Origin: Arthrobacter pigmenti
GTDB taxonomy: Bacteria; Actinomycetota; Actinomycetes; Actinomycetales; Micrococcaceae
Assembly: GCF_011927905.1 (NCBI RefSeq)
Contig: NZ_JAATJL010000001.1
Span: 3,534,001-3,598,000, forward strand
Reading direction: 5' to 3'
DNA: 64,000 bases
The notes below the pieces were generated by a model that saw nothing but the letters and a program-made list of their open reading frames with translations, had not been told where the DNA came from and searched no databases. Numbering within the stretch: the stretch's first letter is position 1; every line of letters starts with the position of its first letter. Shown piece by piece: positions 32,895-43,112 of the stretch. Made by a program: the position numbers and the translations under genes.

Positions 32895-35333
32895 ATGGCC
32901 CCCAGCAGCGCGCAGCAGACGGTTACAGTCGAGGGCCGGCGCCTGAAGCTCACGAGCCTGGACCGCGTCATGTACCCGGAGTCCGGCCTGACCAAGGCGG
33001 ACGTGCTGGCCTACTACGCTGCAGTTGCCGATTACCTCATCCCGCACGCCCGCAACCGGCCTGTCACCCGCAAGAGGTGGGTCAACGGCGTCGGAACGGA
33101 GGAAAAGCCAGGGGAAGTGTTCTTCCAGAAGAACCTGGACAAGTCGGCGCCGTCGTGGGTTGAGCGTTTTGGTATTGAACACAGCGATCACCTGAACGTG
33201 TACCCGATGCTCAACAACCTTGCGACGCTCACGTGGCTTGCGCAGATCTCCGCGCTGGAGATCCACGTGCCGCAGTGGAAATTCGGTCCGAACGGGGAAA
33301 CTAACAATCCCGACCGCCTGGTGCTCGACCTCGATCCGGGACCGGGCGCCACGCTCGTCGAGTGCGCGGAAGTGGCACGGCTGGCACGGGAGATCCTGAA
33401 CGAGATGGGACTGGATCCGCGGCCCGTGACCAGCGGATCGAAGGGGATCCACCTGTACGCGGCGCTGGACGGCAAACAGACCTCGGACCAGGTTTCCGCC
33501 GTCGCCAAGGAATTGGCACGTGTGCTGGAAGCTGACCACCCGGATCTGGTGGTCAGCGACATGAAGAAATCCCTGCGCGGCGGGAAGGTGCTGCTGGACT
33601 GGAGCCAGAACAACCGCAACAAGACCACGATCACGCCCTACTCACTGCGCGGGAAGGCTCGTCCCATGGTTGCGGCGCCGCGTACCTGGGAGGAGCTCGA
33701 GGACCCGGACCTCGATCAGCTCGACTACGAGCAGGTGATGGAGCGCGTCCGGAATTCAGGCGACCTGCTTGCGGACATGGATCCCGGAACCGCCGGGCAG
33801 GATCTCCAGAACGACGACGACGGCCCGGACCGCCTGCACACGTACCGTTCCATGCGGGATGCCTCGAAGACCCCCGAGCCGGTTCCGGAGAAGGTCGGCG
33901 AGGCGGGCGGCAACAGTTTTGTGATCCAGGAGCACCATGCACGCCGGCTGCATTACGACTTCAGGCTCGAGCGCGACGGCGTGCTGGTGTCGTGGGCCAT
34001 TCCCAAGGGCCCGCCGGTCACAGCAGACCAGAACCATCTTGCCGTGCAGACCGAGGATCATCCGCTGGACTACGGCTCGTTCGAGGGCACCATCCCGAAG
34101 GGCGAGTACGGCGCCGGCGAGGTGTACATCTGGGACTCGGGCACATACGAGGCGGAGAAGTGGCGGCCGGGCAAGGAGGTCATCTGCACCCTGACCGGGC
34201 GCGACGACGGCGGGCTGGCCAAGGGCGGTAACGCCGTCCGCCGGTATGCGCTGATCCACACCGGCGGGTCCACTGATTCGGCCGAGAAGAACTGGCTGAT
34301 CCACCTCATGAAGGAGCAGCCTGGGCAGGCGTCGCCGCCGGCGTTCAAGGAGCCGGTCAAGGAAGAGCTGCCGAACCTCAAACCGATGCTGGCCACCACC
34401 GGGGCGCCGGGTTTCATCCGGTCCGAGGAGGGCTGGTCGTTCGAGATGAAGTGGGACGGGATCCGGGCGATTGCCACGGTAACGCCCGAGGGTACGCGGC
34501 TGATGAGCCGCAACGGTAACGACCTGACGAAGGCGTACCCGGAGCTCGCGGACCTCGGAAAGTACGTCAACGCGGAGCAGGCGGTGCTCGACGGCGAGAT
34601 CGTCGCCATCAACAAGGCAGGCCGACCGGACTTCGGGCTGCTGCAGGGACGTATGAACCTGACCAAGACATCCGAGATCGAGGCGGCCCGCAAGCGGACG
34701 CCCGTGCACTTCCTATTGTTCGACCTGTTGCACCTGGACGGGAATTCGCTGATTGAACTGGGTTATTCGCAGCGGCGTGAAGTGCTCGAGGAAGCGGTCG
34801 ATCCTCCGCGCGATGGTCATGTTCAGGTGCCGCCGGCGCTCGATGCAACCCTTGATGAAGCAATCGAGGCCAGTAAGGAACTGGGTCTCGAAGGAGTGCT
34901 CGCCAAACGGGTGAACAGCACCTACTCGGCCGGCCGGCGCTCGGAATCCTGGGTGAAGATCAAGCACTCGCTGACGCAGGAGGTGGTCATTGTGGGGTGG
35001 CGTCCCGGAAAGGGGAACCGTGCGCACAAGGTCGGTTCGCTGCTCGTCGCGATCCCCGACGGTGTGGATCTGAAGTACATCGGCCGTGTGGGCTCCGGCC
35101 TGACCGAGCGTGAGCTGGCCGAGATCGGTTCGCGGCTGAAGAAGATGGGCCGCAAGACCGCACCGCTTGACGACGTCCCGGCGCTCGACGCGTCCGACGC
35201 GCGATGGGTGCGCCCAGCGCTCGTGGGCGAGGTTCAGTTCAGTGAACGCACGTCGGCCGGCAAACTGCGCCACCCCGTGTGGAGGGGATGGCGGCCCGAC
35301 AAGAAACCGTCCGACGTCGTCGTCGAAATCTAG
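32895..35333 (+). CDS. ligD: Multifunctional ATP-dependent DNA ligase LigD (POL-PE-LIG)
   Basis: Non-homologous end joining enzyme of 812 aa. Domain order from the N-terminus: primase-polymerase (about 1-300; LDLDPG metal motif and SGSKGIHLY), 3'-phosphoesterase (about 340-490; FVIQEHHARRLHYDFRLE, WAIPKGP, DYGSFEGTIPKGEYG), and ATP-dependent ligase (about 500-812; nucleotidyl-lysine in EMKWDGIRA, then LDGEIV and GVLAKR). This is the mycobacterial order. ATG 32895 gives the usual short N-terminus; an upstream TTG would add 32 residues with a Thr9 run. Works with Ku encoded 3.6 kb away. Confidence 0.95.
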   Translation: MAPSSAQQTVTVEGRRLKLTSLDRVMYPESGLTKADVLAYYAAVADYLIPHARNRPVTRKRWVNGVGTEEKPGEVFFQKNLDKSAPSWVERFGIEHSDHLNVYPMLNNLATLTWLAQISALEIHVPQWKFGPNGETNNPDRLVLDLDPGPGATLVECAEVARLAREILNEMGLDPRPVTSGSKGIHLYAALDGKQTSDQVSAVAKELARVLEADHPDLVVSDMKKSLRGGKVLLDWSQNNRNKTTITPYSLRGKARPMVAAPRTWEELEDPDLDQLDYEQVMERVRNSGDLLADMDPGTAGQDLQNDDDGPDRLHTYRSMRDASKTPEPVPEKVGEAGGNSFVIQEHHARRLHYDFRLERDGVLVSWAIPKGPPVTADQNHLAVQTEDHPLDYGSFEGTIPKGEYGAGEVYIWDSGTYEAEKWRPGKEVICTLTGRDDGGLAKGGNAVRRYALIHTGGSTDSAEKNWLIHLMKEQPGQASPPAFKEPVKEELPNLKPMLATTGAPGFIRSEEGWSFEMKWDGIRAIATVTPEGTRLMSRNGNDLTKAYPELADLGKYVNAEQAVLDGEIVAINKAGRPDFGLLQGRMNLTKTSEIEAARKRTPVHFLLFDLLHLDGNSLIELGYSQRREVLEEAVDPPRDGHVQVPPALDATLDEAIEASKELGLEGVLAKRVNSTYSAGRRSESWVKIKHSLTQEVVIVGWRPGKGNRAHKVGSLLVAIPDGVDLKYIGRVGSGLTERELAEIGSRLKKMGRKTAPLDDVPALDASDARWVRPALVGEVQFSERTSAGKLRHPVWRGWRPDKKPSDVVVEI

Positions 35334-35335
35334 AA

Positions 35336-35404
35336 TCGACTCTCCCCAAACGGTGCTTATGACGCAGATTTGACCGTTCATAACGACCATTTGAGGAGAG
35401 TCGA
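35336..35404. repeat. Imperfect long inverted repeat between ligD and phosphoketolase
   Basis: Arms of about 29-30 bp (35336-35364 and 35375-35404) share TCGACTCTCC, CAAA, GGT and TTATGA with a few mismatches and one extra base, around a 10-base spacer. It fills most of the 89-bp gap. Possible terminator or palindromic unit. Confidence 0.65.
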
Positions 35405-35422
35405 CGCGAAAGAAGGGGAGTC

Positions 35423-37795
35423 ATGAACGTTGAAAAGCTGGACGCCTGGTGGCGGGCCGCGAACTATGTTTCGGTCGGCCAGATCTACCTGCGCGACAAC
35501 CCGCTGCTGCGCACGCCGCTGCGCCGGGAGGACGTGAAGGAGCGCCTGCTCGGGCACTGGGGAACGACGCCGGGGCTTAACTTCATTTATGCCCACCTCA
35601 ACCGGGTGATCGCCGAGCGGCAGCAGGAGATGCTCTTCATCACCGGGCCGGGACACGGCGGGCCGGCGAACGTCGCGAACGCGTGGCTTGAGGGCACCTA
35701 CTCCGAAATCTACAGCGCCATCACCCCGAACGAGGCCGGCCTGAAGGAACTGTTCAAACAGTTCAGCTACCCCGGCGGCATTCCCTCCCACGCCGCGCCC
35801 GAGACGCCCGGCTCCATCAACGAGGGCGGCGAGCTCGGCTATTCGCTCGCGCACGCGTACGGCGCCGTTTTCGACAATCCGCAGCTGATTGCCGCATGCG
35901 TGATCGGCGACGGCGAGGCCGAGACCGGTCCGCTGGCGGCAAGCTGGCACTCGAACAGCTTCCTCGACGCAAAGAACGACGGCGCCGTGTTGCCGATCCT
36001 GCATCTCAACGGGTACAAGATCGCCAACCCCACGGTGCTTTCGCGGATACCTGAAGCTCAGCTTGAGCAATTGATGCGCGGCTACGGCTACGACCCACAC
36101 TTTGTCACCGTCGCTGACCCGCGTGCCACGGACCAGGCACACCGGGACTTCGCTTCGGCGCTGGACGCCTGTGTGAATCGGATCGGAGAGATCCAGGCGG
36201 CGGCCCGCGAAGAGCAGCGTCAAACCGAGGAGCATCCAGCCTGGCCCATGATCGTGCTGCGCTCGCCGAAGGGCTGGACCGGGCCGGAGATCGTGGACGG
36301 TGACCAGGTGGAGGGGACCTGGCGTGCGCACCAGGTCCCGTTGTCGGGGATTCACGACGATGACGCCCACCTCCGCCAGCTCGAGGAGTGGATGCGCTCC
36401 TACAAACCCGGCGAGCTCTTCACCGACGAAGGCCTGTTGGACGAAGCGATTGCTGAACAGGCGCCCGCAGGGGACCTGCGCATGAGCGCCACCCCGTACG
36501 CGAACGGCGGCCGGCTGCTCGAGGACCTGAGGCTGCCCGCCTACGCGGATCACGCCGTCGTCGTCGATCGGCCGGGTCAGGAGAAGGCGAGCCCGATGGC
36601 AACGGCGGGTGGGTATCTGCGGGAGCTCATCACGCTGAACCCGGAGAATTTCCGCCTGTTCGGGCCGGATGAGACGGCGTCGAACCGGTTGCAGGACGTG
36701 TACGAGGTCACCGACAAAGTGTGGCAGCAGCGGATTGACGACGTCGACGAGCACCTCGCGCGGTCCGGCCGGGTGATGGAGGTGCTGAGCGAGCACCTGT
36801 GCCAGGGCTGGCTTGAGGGGTACCTCCTCACCGGCAGGCACGGCGTCTTCAACTGCTATGAGGCGTTTGTGCACATTGTCGACTCGATGTTCAACCAGCA
36901 CGCCAAGTGGCTCAAGGTGCATCAGGACCTGCCATGGCGGCAACCGGTCGCGTCGCTGAACTACATGCTGTCTTCTCACGTGTGGCAGCAGGACCACAAC
37001 GGTTTTTCGCACCAGGATCCCGGATTCATTGACCACGTGGTGAACAAGAAGGCCGACGTCATCCGGGTATACCTGCCGCCGGACGCCAATACGATGCTCG
37101 CCGTGACGGAACACTGCCTGCAGACGCGGGACCGCGTGAATGTGATCGTGACGGGCAAGCAGCCCACCATGACGTGGCTCGGTCCGGAGGAGGCCCGGCT
37201 GCACTTCGAACGTGGGATTGGGGTGTGGGATTTCGCGGGGCGGGAGACCGAGGGGGAGGAGCCTGACGCCGTCCTCGGCTGTGCAGGAGATGTGCCGACG
37301 GGCGAGGTGATTGCCGCCGCGAAGCTGCTCAAGGAGGCGCTGCCTTTGTTGAAGGTGCGCGTGGTGAACGTGGTTGACCTGATGCGGCTGCAGGACTCCT
37401 CCGAGCATCCGCATGGATTGCCCGCGCGTAGCTTCGACACGCTGTTCACCCGGGACCGGCCGGTGATCTTCGCCTATCACGGCTATCCGTGGCTCATTCA
37501 CCGGTTGACGTACCGGCGGACCAACCACAGCAACATCCACGTCCGCGGGTATAAGGAGGAGGGCACCACCACCACGCCGTTCGACATGGCGATGATGAAC
37601 CAGATCGACCGGTACCAGCTGGCCATGGACGTGATCGACCGGGTGCCGTCGCTACGTTCAACACAGGCGGAAATACGACAGCACTTCCAGGACGAACGGC
37701 AGCGCGCGTGGCAGTACACGCGCGATAACGGCAAGGACATCGACGCGGTCACCGGGTGGCTGCTGGAGGAATCTTCACCGGATGACGCCTCATGA
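35423..37795 (+). CDS. xfp: Phosphoketolase
   Basis: TPP enzyme (790 aa, normal length) that cleaves xylulose-5-phosphate and/or fructose-6-phosphate with phosphate into acetyl phosphate plus glyceraldehyde-3-phosphate or erythrose-4-phosphate. Phosphoketolase signatures: [18 protein letters not shown] (75-92), [15 protein letters not shown] (134-148), TPP motif [11 protein letters not shown] (162-172), and [10 protein letters not shown] and YHGYPWLIH towards the C-terminus. ATG preceded by GAAGGGGAG. Its TGA overlaps the ATG of the cyclodeaminase-like gene. No acetate kinase is adjacent. Confidence 0.96.
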   Translation: MNVEKLDAWWRAANYVSVGQIYLRDNPLLRTPLRREDVKERLLGHWGTTPGLNFIYAHLNRVIAERQQEMLFITGPGHGGPANVANAWLEGTYSEIYSAITPNEAGLKELFKQFSYPGGIPSHAAPETPGSINEGGELGYSLAHAYGAVFDNPQLIAACVIGDGEAETGPLAASWHSNSFLDAKNDGAVLPILHLNGYKIANPTVLSRIPEAQLEQLMRGYGYDPHFVTVADPRATDQAHRDFASALDACVNRIGEIQAAAREEQRQTEEHPAWPMIVLRSPKGWTGPEIVDGDQVEGTWRAHQVPLSGIHDDDAHLRQLEEWMRSYKPGELFTDEGLLDEAIAEQAPAGDLRMSATPYANGGRLLEDLRLPAYADHAVVVDRPGQEKASPMATAGGYLRELITLNPENFRLFGPDETASNRLQDVYEVTDKVWQQRIDDVDEHLARSGRVMEVLSEHLCQGWLEGYLLTGRHGVFNCYEAFVHIVDSMFNQHAKWLKVHQDLPWRQPVASLNYMLSSHVWQQDHNGFSHQDPGFIDHVVNKKADVIRVYLPPDANTMLAVTEHCLQTRDRVNVIVTGKQPTMTWLGPEEARLHFERGIGVWDFAGRETEGEEPDAVLGCAGDVPTGEVIAAAKLLKEALPLLKVRVVNVVDLMRLQDSSEHPHGLPARSFDTLFTRDRPVIFAYHGYPWLIHRLTYRRTNHSNIHVRGYKEEGTTTTPFDMAMMNQIDRYQLAMDVIDRVPSLRSTQAEIRQHFQDERQRAWQYTRDNGKDIDAVTGWLLEESSPDDAS

Positions 37796-38400
37796 GCGGA
37801 TCGGAAAGCATTGACCAGTACCTTCACCGGCTCGGCTCAACGGCGCCGACGCCGGGGGCCGGGGCAGTCGGGGCGCTCCACGTCGCGCAGGCGGCTGCGC
37901 TGGTTGGCATGGTGGCCGGTTTCAGCGAGCGAGGCAACGACGACGTCGCGGGCATAGTCGCCGAGGCCCGGGAGCTGACCCGTGCGGCCGTTGAGGCCGC
38001 GGAATCGGACGAAGAGAAGTTCGGGAGGGTGGTGGATTGCTACAAACTTCCGTCCGGGTCGGATGAGGAGCGCGAGAGGCGCAGCGCGGGCATTGATGAG
38101 GCGCTCGTGGAAGCGACGCTCCCGGCGAGGGCGCAGCTGGACCTGGCTGCCGCCGTCGTCCGCTTGTGTGAAGAACTGGTGGACGTGTGCAAGCCGGACT
38201 TCCTCAGCGACCTTGCGGTGGCGGCCGAAGCCGCGCGTGCGGCAGCGGCTACGGCCCGGATTGTGGTCGAGGCGAATCTGACCTCAATGGAGGAGAACAG
38301 CATTCAGGAGTCGCTTCAGGAGCATACGCGGAAGGCGTCCCGGGTGGTGCAGAGTGCGGAGGAGCTCTCGGCGCGGGTCCGGGGGCGCATTATTCGTTGA
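37792..38400 (+). CDS. Cyclodeaminase/cyclohydrolase family protein (FTCD C-terminal domain)
   Basis: 202-aa helical protein of the FTCD_C family, related to formimidoyl-THF cyclodeaminase and methenyl-THF cyclohydrolase FchA. The folate-site loop is [26 protein letters not shown] (split: [11 protein letters not shown] at about 19-29), a variant of PGGGSVAA. No formiminotransferase domain. Translationally coupled to phosphoketolase by ATGA, an unusual pairing of one-carbon and pentose metabolism. Confidence 0.85.
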   Translation: MSGSESIDQYLHRLGSTAPTPGAGAVGALHVAQAAALVGMVAGFSERGNDDVAGIVAEARELTRAAVEAAESDEEKFGRVVDCYKLPSGSDEERERRSAGIDEALVEATLPARAQLDLAAAVVRLCEELVDVCKPDFLSDLAVAAEAARAAAATARIVVEANLTSMEENSIQESLQEHTRKASRVVQSAEELSARVRGRIIR

Positions 38401-38690
38401 ACCAGCCGTGCTTTCTGCTGCGCGCGGCGTGGCAGGCTTGAGGCGTCATTGCCGGAGTTCTGTTCGAACAGTTTCTCGTTGGCCACGCTCGGACGCTTCT
38501 TGAGCTATCGCGCTGAGGGGGGGTACTCCTTCCTGGAATCTGACTGCGATGCAGGCATTGCATGCAGTGAGTGCATCGCACTCAAACGGTGAGGCAAGGC
38601 ATGGGGCTCGGAAGGCGCTGAGCACGTTCTCCCGCTTGATTCTCCCTAACCCACACAAATCCCAAGGTGGCGCGAGTACGAATACGTGTT
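38401..38690. other. 290-bp gap with palindromes, no gene seen
   Basis: Contains CTGTTCGAACAG (38460-38471, perfect 12-bp palindrome) and TGCGATGCA...TGCATCGCA (within about 38544-38582), both able to form hairpins; they may end the phosphoketolase operon. No convincing coding frame. Confidence 0.4.
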
Positions 38691-38891
38691 ATGAGCACCA
38701 TTCCGGTAAACGAGACCGCTGCGGCGGACCCAACCTCCGTTCTGGCTGCTGCCCGTAGTGCCGTCGCGGACGCACTCTTCGACCTCGAGCAGGCGTGGCG
38801 CAACCCCCGGCCCGAAGCCGTTGTGGCCGCTGCCCGCCGGCACCTGGCCGCAGCTGAGAACTGGGCCGACGCCCGTCGCGAAGGCGCCTGA
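38691..38891 (+). CDS. Small hypothetical protein
   Basis: Unrecognised 66-aa Ala-rich helical protein (MSTIPVNETAAADPTSVLAAARSAVADALFDLEQAWRNPRPE...). No Shine-Dalgarno before ATG 38691. Convergent with the next gene, five bases apart. Codon pattern (GC at third positions) supports coding. Confidence 0.55.
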   Translation: MSTIPVNETAAADPTSVLAAARSAVADALFDLEQAWRNPRPEAVVAAARRHLAAAENWADARREGA

Positions 38892-38895
38892 GGAA

Positions 38896-39393
38896 TCAGG
38901 GTACGACGACGGCGGGCCGCTGCACGCCGCGCTCGATAACCCGCAGGTACTTGGGCAGGGCGGCAATCTCCAAACGCACACCCTGTGCCATAACGGGCAG
39001 GACCTCGGACGACCGCTGGAGCTTGAGAATAGTGTCCGCCATCCCCGCGGGATAAGAGGGCCCGACGTCGTCGATGTTGAACGTGACTTCAGCCTTCGCG
39101 GGGCTCTGGAAGGCGATTTGACCATGGGCGGGAATTGCGTAACCGAAACGCCATTTGCCGTGGAAAGGACCGGCCGACGCTAGTCGGACGAAGCACGGAT
39201 AACGCCCCCTATTGGCCGATCGCCGCAACAATCGCGACCTCAAGCTGCGTCCAACCGCAACGCCTGCGAGGGCAGGCAAGACCGCGCCCCAATCAGGTGG
39301 ACCACTCGTTGTTGCCCAGACGGCCAATGAAATCACTCCGAGCACCAAAGCGAAGAAGCCTATCCACCACAGCACGAACCCGGTCCGAGTCAT
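38896..39393 (-). CDS. Hypothetical membrane protein
   Basis: Unrecognised 165-aa protein with two N-terminal transmembrane segments (TGFVLWWIGFFALVLGVISLAVW and a shorter GAVLPALAGVAVG) and a soluble C-terminal domain (residues about 65-165). ATG 39393 is nine bases after GGAG; an ATG three codons earlier abuts that site. Confidence 0.6.
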   Translation of the reverse strand: MTRTGFVLWWIGFFALVLGVISLAVWATTSGPPDWGAVLPALAGVAVGRSLRSRLLRRSANRGRYPCFVRLASAGPFHGKWRFGYAIPAHGQIAFQSPAKAEVTFNIDDVGPSYPAGMADTILKLQRSSEVLPVMAQGVRLEIAALPKYLRVIERGVQRPAVVVP

Positions 39394-39523
39394 TGTCCCC
39401 ATCTCTCCACCCTAGTGAAAGTCTGGGGATAATTGGAGACTGCCGTGCGCCTTTCGTGTAGCGTCATGGTGGCGAATGGCACGCGCCGGTTATCCTTACG
39501 TGCCTTGAATATGGGGAGTACCT

Positions 39524-41041
39524 GTGGAAATTGGCCTGTTAATCACGATCGGGGTGATCGTTGGCGCCGTCATTGTTCTGGGCATTATTGCCATGATCAT
39601 CGCGCGCATGGCGCTGCGCATCGCGAGCCCGTCGGAAGCGCTCATCATCACCGGCAAGGGGAATCAGGAAGGTCAGCGGGTTGAGTTCGGCCGCACCTTC
39701 ATCAACCCGTTCACGCAGCGGGCGTTCTCGATCTCGCTCGCCTCGCGCCAGGTCACCCTGCAGATCGAGGGCATCTCGCAGAACGGCATCGCCCTGCATC
39801 TGACCGGTGTTGCCCAGATTAAGGTCGGCGGCGACGAAGAGGCCGTCCGCCGGGCAGCCCAGCGCTTCCTGAACCAGCAGGACCAGATTGACCACTACAC
39901 CCAGGAAACCCTCTCCGGCTCACTGCGTTCGATCGTCGGTACGCTGACCGTCGATTCGATCATCAAGGACCGTGCTTCCTTCGCGAAAAGCGTCAAGGAA
40001 GAAGCAGAGCACTCCATGCACAACCAGGGCCTGGTGATTGATACCTTCCAGATCCAGTCGGTGCAGGACAGCTCGGACTACTTGCGGAATCTTGGCCGTC
40101 CCGAGGCAGCGCTCGCGGAAAAGCTGGCCAAGATCGCCGAAGCCAACGCTGCGCAGGAGGCCGCGCAGGCAAAGGCCATCGCCGATGAGCAGGTTGCGCT
40201 CGCCGAACAGCGCCTCGCCATCAAGCGCGCGGAACTGAAGGAAGTCGCCGACGCGCGCCAGGCACAGGCCGACGCCGCCGGCCCCCTTGCCGCTGCGGAC
40301 CAGAAAGAGGCGATCCTGCTCAAGGAACAGCAGGTCACCTCACGCCAGGCGGAGCTACGCGAACGCGAACTCGACATCGAGATCCGAAAGCCGGCTGACG
40401 CTGACAAGTACCGGGTGGAGCAGGAAGCCGCCGCGAAGCTGGAGCAGCGTAAGCGCCAGTCCGAAGCAGACCAAGTTGAGGCTGAGGTCGCACTCACCAA
40501 GCGCAGGCTTTCTGCCGAGGGTGACAAGGTGACGGCCGAAGCTGAGGCCGCCGCCAACACCGCACGCGGTAACGCTGCAGCTGCGGTGACCCGCGCCAAC
40601 GGTTCGGCCGAGGCTGAGGTCATCAAGGTCCGCGGTCAGGCTGAGGCCGACGTCGTACGCCAGAAGGCCGTTGCCGAGGCTGAAGGTATCGAGGCACAGG
40701 CCCGTGCGTACGAGCAGTTCAACGACGCCGCCGTCCTCAACAAGGTCATGGAGATGCTGCCGCTGGTTGCCCGCGAGATCGCCGCGCCGATGTCCGCGAT
40801 CGACAGCATGACTGTCATCTCCAATGACGGCGCCAGCCAACTCAGCAGGAACGTCACCGGCGGCCTGCAGCAGACTTTCCAGCTGCTCAAGGACACCACC
40901 GGCCTCGACGCGGTGCAGATGCTGCAGAACTGGGGCGGCGACGGCGCAAAGCCGGAAGCGCAGCCGGTTGCGTCCGGCCCGGCCGCACCATCGCAGAAGG
41001 CTCCCCGGAAGAACGACGACGGCGCCTCCACCGGCGCCTGA
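39524..41041 (+). CDS. Flotillin-like SPFH domain protein
   Basis: Membrane scaffold of the flotillin family (505 aa). One N-terminal transmembrane segment (residues 4-27), SPFH/band-7 domain (about 30-200; NGIALHLTGVAQIKVGG, SIVGTLTVDSIIKDRASF), then a long Ala/Glu-rich coiled coil with EA repeats (about 200-420) that drives oligomerisation, and a flexible Pro/Ala-rich C-terminus. GTG start at 39524. Monocistronic, closed by a 17-bp terminator stem; the NfeD partner often found beside flotillin is absent here. Confidence 0.93.
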   Translation: MEIGLLITIGVIVGAVIVLGIIAMIIARMALRIASPSEALIITGKGNQEGQRVEFGRTFINPFTQRAFSISLASRQVTLQIEGISQNGIALHLTGVAQIKVGGDEEAVRRAAQRFLNQQDQIDHYTQETLSGSLRSIVGTLTVDSIIKDRASFAKSVKEEAEHSMHNQGLVIDTFQIQSVQDSSDYLRNLGRPEAALAEKLAKIAEANAAQEAAQAKAIADEQVALAEQRLAIKRAELKEVADARQAQADAAGPLAAADQKEAILLKEQQVTSRQAELRERELDIEIRKPADADKYRVEQEAAAKLEQRKRQSEADQVEAEVALTKRRLSAEGDKVTAEAEAAANTARGNAAAAVTRANGSAEAEVIKVRGQAEADVVRQKAVAEAEGIEAQARAYEQFNDAAVLNKVMEMLPLVAREIAAPMSAIDSMTVISNDGASQLSRNVTGGLQQTFQLLKDTTGLDAVQMLQNWGGDGAKPEAQPVASGPAAPSQKAPRKNDDGASTGA

Positions 41042-41055
41042 CCCGTTTCCACGAA

Positions 41056-41095
41056 AGCGGCCGGTCACCTTCGAGACGGAAGGTGACCGGCCGCT
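41056..41095 (+). terminator. Terminator after flotillin gene
   Basis: Perfect 17-bp stem (41056-41072 with 41079-41095), loop GAGACG, followed by a short pyrimidine run. Confidence 0.88.
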
Positions 41096-41333
41096 CCTGC
41101 GTCCCGCCCGATGCGGTGCACCGTTGATGTGAGGACCCGTTGCAGCGGCAGCCGGATCGTGGATCAACCTGCGGGCACGGTATCCTCGGGAGCGGAGAAT
41201 GCTCGACCACTTGCACTGTGCCCGTCTGCCTACCGGCTGACCGGGCGCGGCGCCGGCCTGGAGCACGGACGGCTACACGTTCGGTGCGCGCTTACCCTGT
41301 GCGCGCCGACCGATAAGACATCGAGGAGGGTCA

Positions 41334-42110
41334 ATGAAGATCATCGTTCTCATGAAAGAGGTCCCGGACACCTACGGGGAGCGCAAGCTCAACCTTGAGA
41401 CGGGACTCGCTGAGCGGGGCGCCGGCGAGGCGGTGCTGGACGAAATCAACGAGCGCGCACTCGAGGTGGCGCTCTCGCAGGCCGGAGAGATCAGCGATGC
41501 GGAGATCATCGTCGTGTCGATGGCCCCCGAATCCGCAGCCACCACCCTGCGCAAGGCTCTCGCGATGGGAGCGTCCAGGCTCGTGCACATAGCCGACGAG
41601 AAGTTGGTGGGGGCCGATCTCGGCCTCACTGCCGAAGTGTTGGCCGCTGCCATCAAGCGCACAGGGTTTGACCTCATCATTGCGGGAAACCTCTCCACGG
41701 ACGGCTCGGGCGGCGTGCTGCCTGCGATGATCGCCGAACTCCTGGAAGTCCCCTACGCAAGCGCGCTCACTTCCGTCGAGGTCACCGCGGATCGGATAAC
41801 CGGTAGCCGTGAATCGGACACCGGAACCATGCGGGTAGCCGCACCACTGCCGGCGGTCATCTCGGTCACCGAACGTTTTCCTGCCGGCCGCTTTCCCAAC
41901 TTCAAGGGCATCATGGCCGCGAAGAAAAAGCCGGTGGAATCGCTCACCGCAGCCGACCTCGACGTCGACCCGGAGTCACTCGACACACCCCGGTCCATCA
42001 TGCTCGCCGTCGCCGAACGCCCAGCCCGGACCGCCGGGACGAAGATCGTTGACGAGGGCGACGGCGGCGAGAAGCTCGCCGAGTTCCTTATTTCGAACCG
42101 ACTGGCGTAA
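41334..42110 (+). CDS. etfB: Electron transfer flavoprotein beta subunit
   Basis: Beta subunit of ETF (258 aa), which with EtfA carries electrons from acyl-CoA and other flavin dehydrogenases. Start MKIIVLMKEVPDTYG, then the AMP-binding region (VSMAPESAATTLRKALAMGA) and the ETF-beta signature-like stretch around VPYASALTSVEV and FPNFKGIMAAKKKP. First gene of an etfB-etfA-cytochrome b operon (12-bp and 3-bp gaps). GAGGAGGGTC precedes the ATG. Confidence 0.95.
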   Translation: MKIIVLMKEVPDTYGERKLNLETGLAERGAGEAVLDEINERALEVALSQAGEISDAEIIVVSMAPESAATTLRKALAMGASRLVHIADEKLVGADLGLTAEVLAAAIKRTGFDLIIAGNLSTDGSGGVLPAMIAELLEVPYASALTSVEVTADRITGSRESDTGTMRVAAPLPAVISVTERFPAGRFPNFKGIMAAKKKPVESLTAADLDVDPESLDTPRSIMLAVAERPARTAGTKIVDEGDGGEKLAEFLISNRLA

Positions 42111-42122
42111 GGAACGAAAGTC

Positions 42123-43109
42123 ATGACTACATTCCCGGAAGATTCGATCCTCGTCCTCCTCGGCACCACGCCCTCGGGCGAACTGACCAAGAGCGCCGCC
42201 GGACTTCTCGGTGCAGCGGTCGGCGTTGGCACACCGGTGGCTCTGGTTGTCGCATTGCCCGGTCAAGGCGCTGAAGCCGCCTCTGAGGCCGGTTCGCTCG
42301 GCGCGAAACACGTTCTGATGGCGGAAATGGAAGAGCTTTCCTCAGCTCTGGGCGTGCCGGTAGTGGATGCGCTCACCGTCGCGGCTGACCAGGTGCAACC
42401 GGACGCGATCCTGATCACCAACTCGCTCGACGGACGCGACGCCGCCGGCCGGTTCGCTGCGCGGAAACGCTGCGCCCTCGCGGTCGATGCGATCGGCGTT
42501 GGACGCGACGAGGAGGGCGTCCTCGCCCATCACTCGGTCTACGGCGGAGCCTACAACGTGGACTGCGCGCCGACATTCGGCCCGCTGGTAATCACCGTTC
42601 GCGAAGGCTCGATCGATGCTCGCGCAGAAGCCGTGACACCGACTGTGGACGTCCTTGACGTGAAACCGTCCGGAGCCGCAGCAGCTATCGTCGAGTCCTT
42701 CGAGGAGCAGACGGCGGCCTCAACCCGCCCCGAACTGCGTGGCGCCGCGAAGGTTGTGGCTGGCGGCCGCGGCCTGTCATCGCAGGAGCAGTTCGCCCTG
42801 GTTGAGGAACTCGCGGATGTCCTCGGCGCTGCGGTCGGCGCTTCACGGGCAGCGGTCGACGCCGGCTACGTTCCGAACAGCTACCAGATCGGCCAGACCG
42901 GCGTTTCAGTCTCGCCGCAGCTGTACGTTGCACTCGGTATCTCCGGCGCAATCCAGCACCGCGCAGGTATGCAGACCGCGAAGACCATCGTCGCGATCAA
43001 CAAGGACCCGGACGCGGCCATTTTCGACGTCGCCGACTTCGGGGTTGTCGGCGACCTCTTCGAAGTGGTCCCGCAGCTGATCAAGTCACTTTCCGCGCGG
43101 AAGGGGTAG
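42123..43109 (+). CDS. etfA: Electron transfer flavoprotein alpha subunit
   Basis: Alpha subunit of ETF (328 aa). The C-terminal FAD-binding domain is typical: [33 protein letters not shown] (given as [11 protein letters not shown] then QIGQTG), [16 protein letters not shown] and [21 protein letters not shown] ([19 protein letters not shown]). Followed after only three bases by a membrane cytochrome b gene. Confidence 0.95.
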   Translation: MTTFPEDSILVLLGTTPSGELTKSAAGLLGAAVGVGTPVALVVALPGQGAEAASEAGSLGAKHVLMAEMEELSSALGVPVVDALTVAADQVQPDAILITNSLDGRDAAGRFAARKRCALAVDAIGVGRDEEGVLAHHSVYGGAYNVDCAPTFGPLVITVREGSIDARAEAVTPTVDVLDVKPSGAAAAIVESFEEQTAASTRPELRGAAKVVAGGRGLSSQEQFALVEELADVLGAAVGASRAAVDAGYVPNSYQIGQTGVSVSPQLYVALGISGAIQHRAGMQTAKTIVAINKDPDAAIFDVADFGVVGDLFEVVPQLIKSLSARKG

Positions 43110-43112
43110 CGA

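Noticed and set aside
35378-37540. 720-aa open frame antisense to phosphoketolase
   Set aside because: Composition artefact of GC-rich third positions; the sense strand encodes a full-length enzyme with all motifs.
38460-38471. CTGTTCGAACAG as a LexA box
   Set aside because: Spacing is wrong and there is no gene start nearby; better explained as a hairpin after the phosphoketolase operon.
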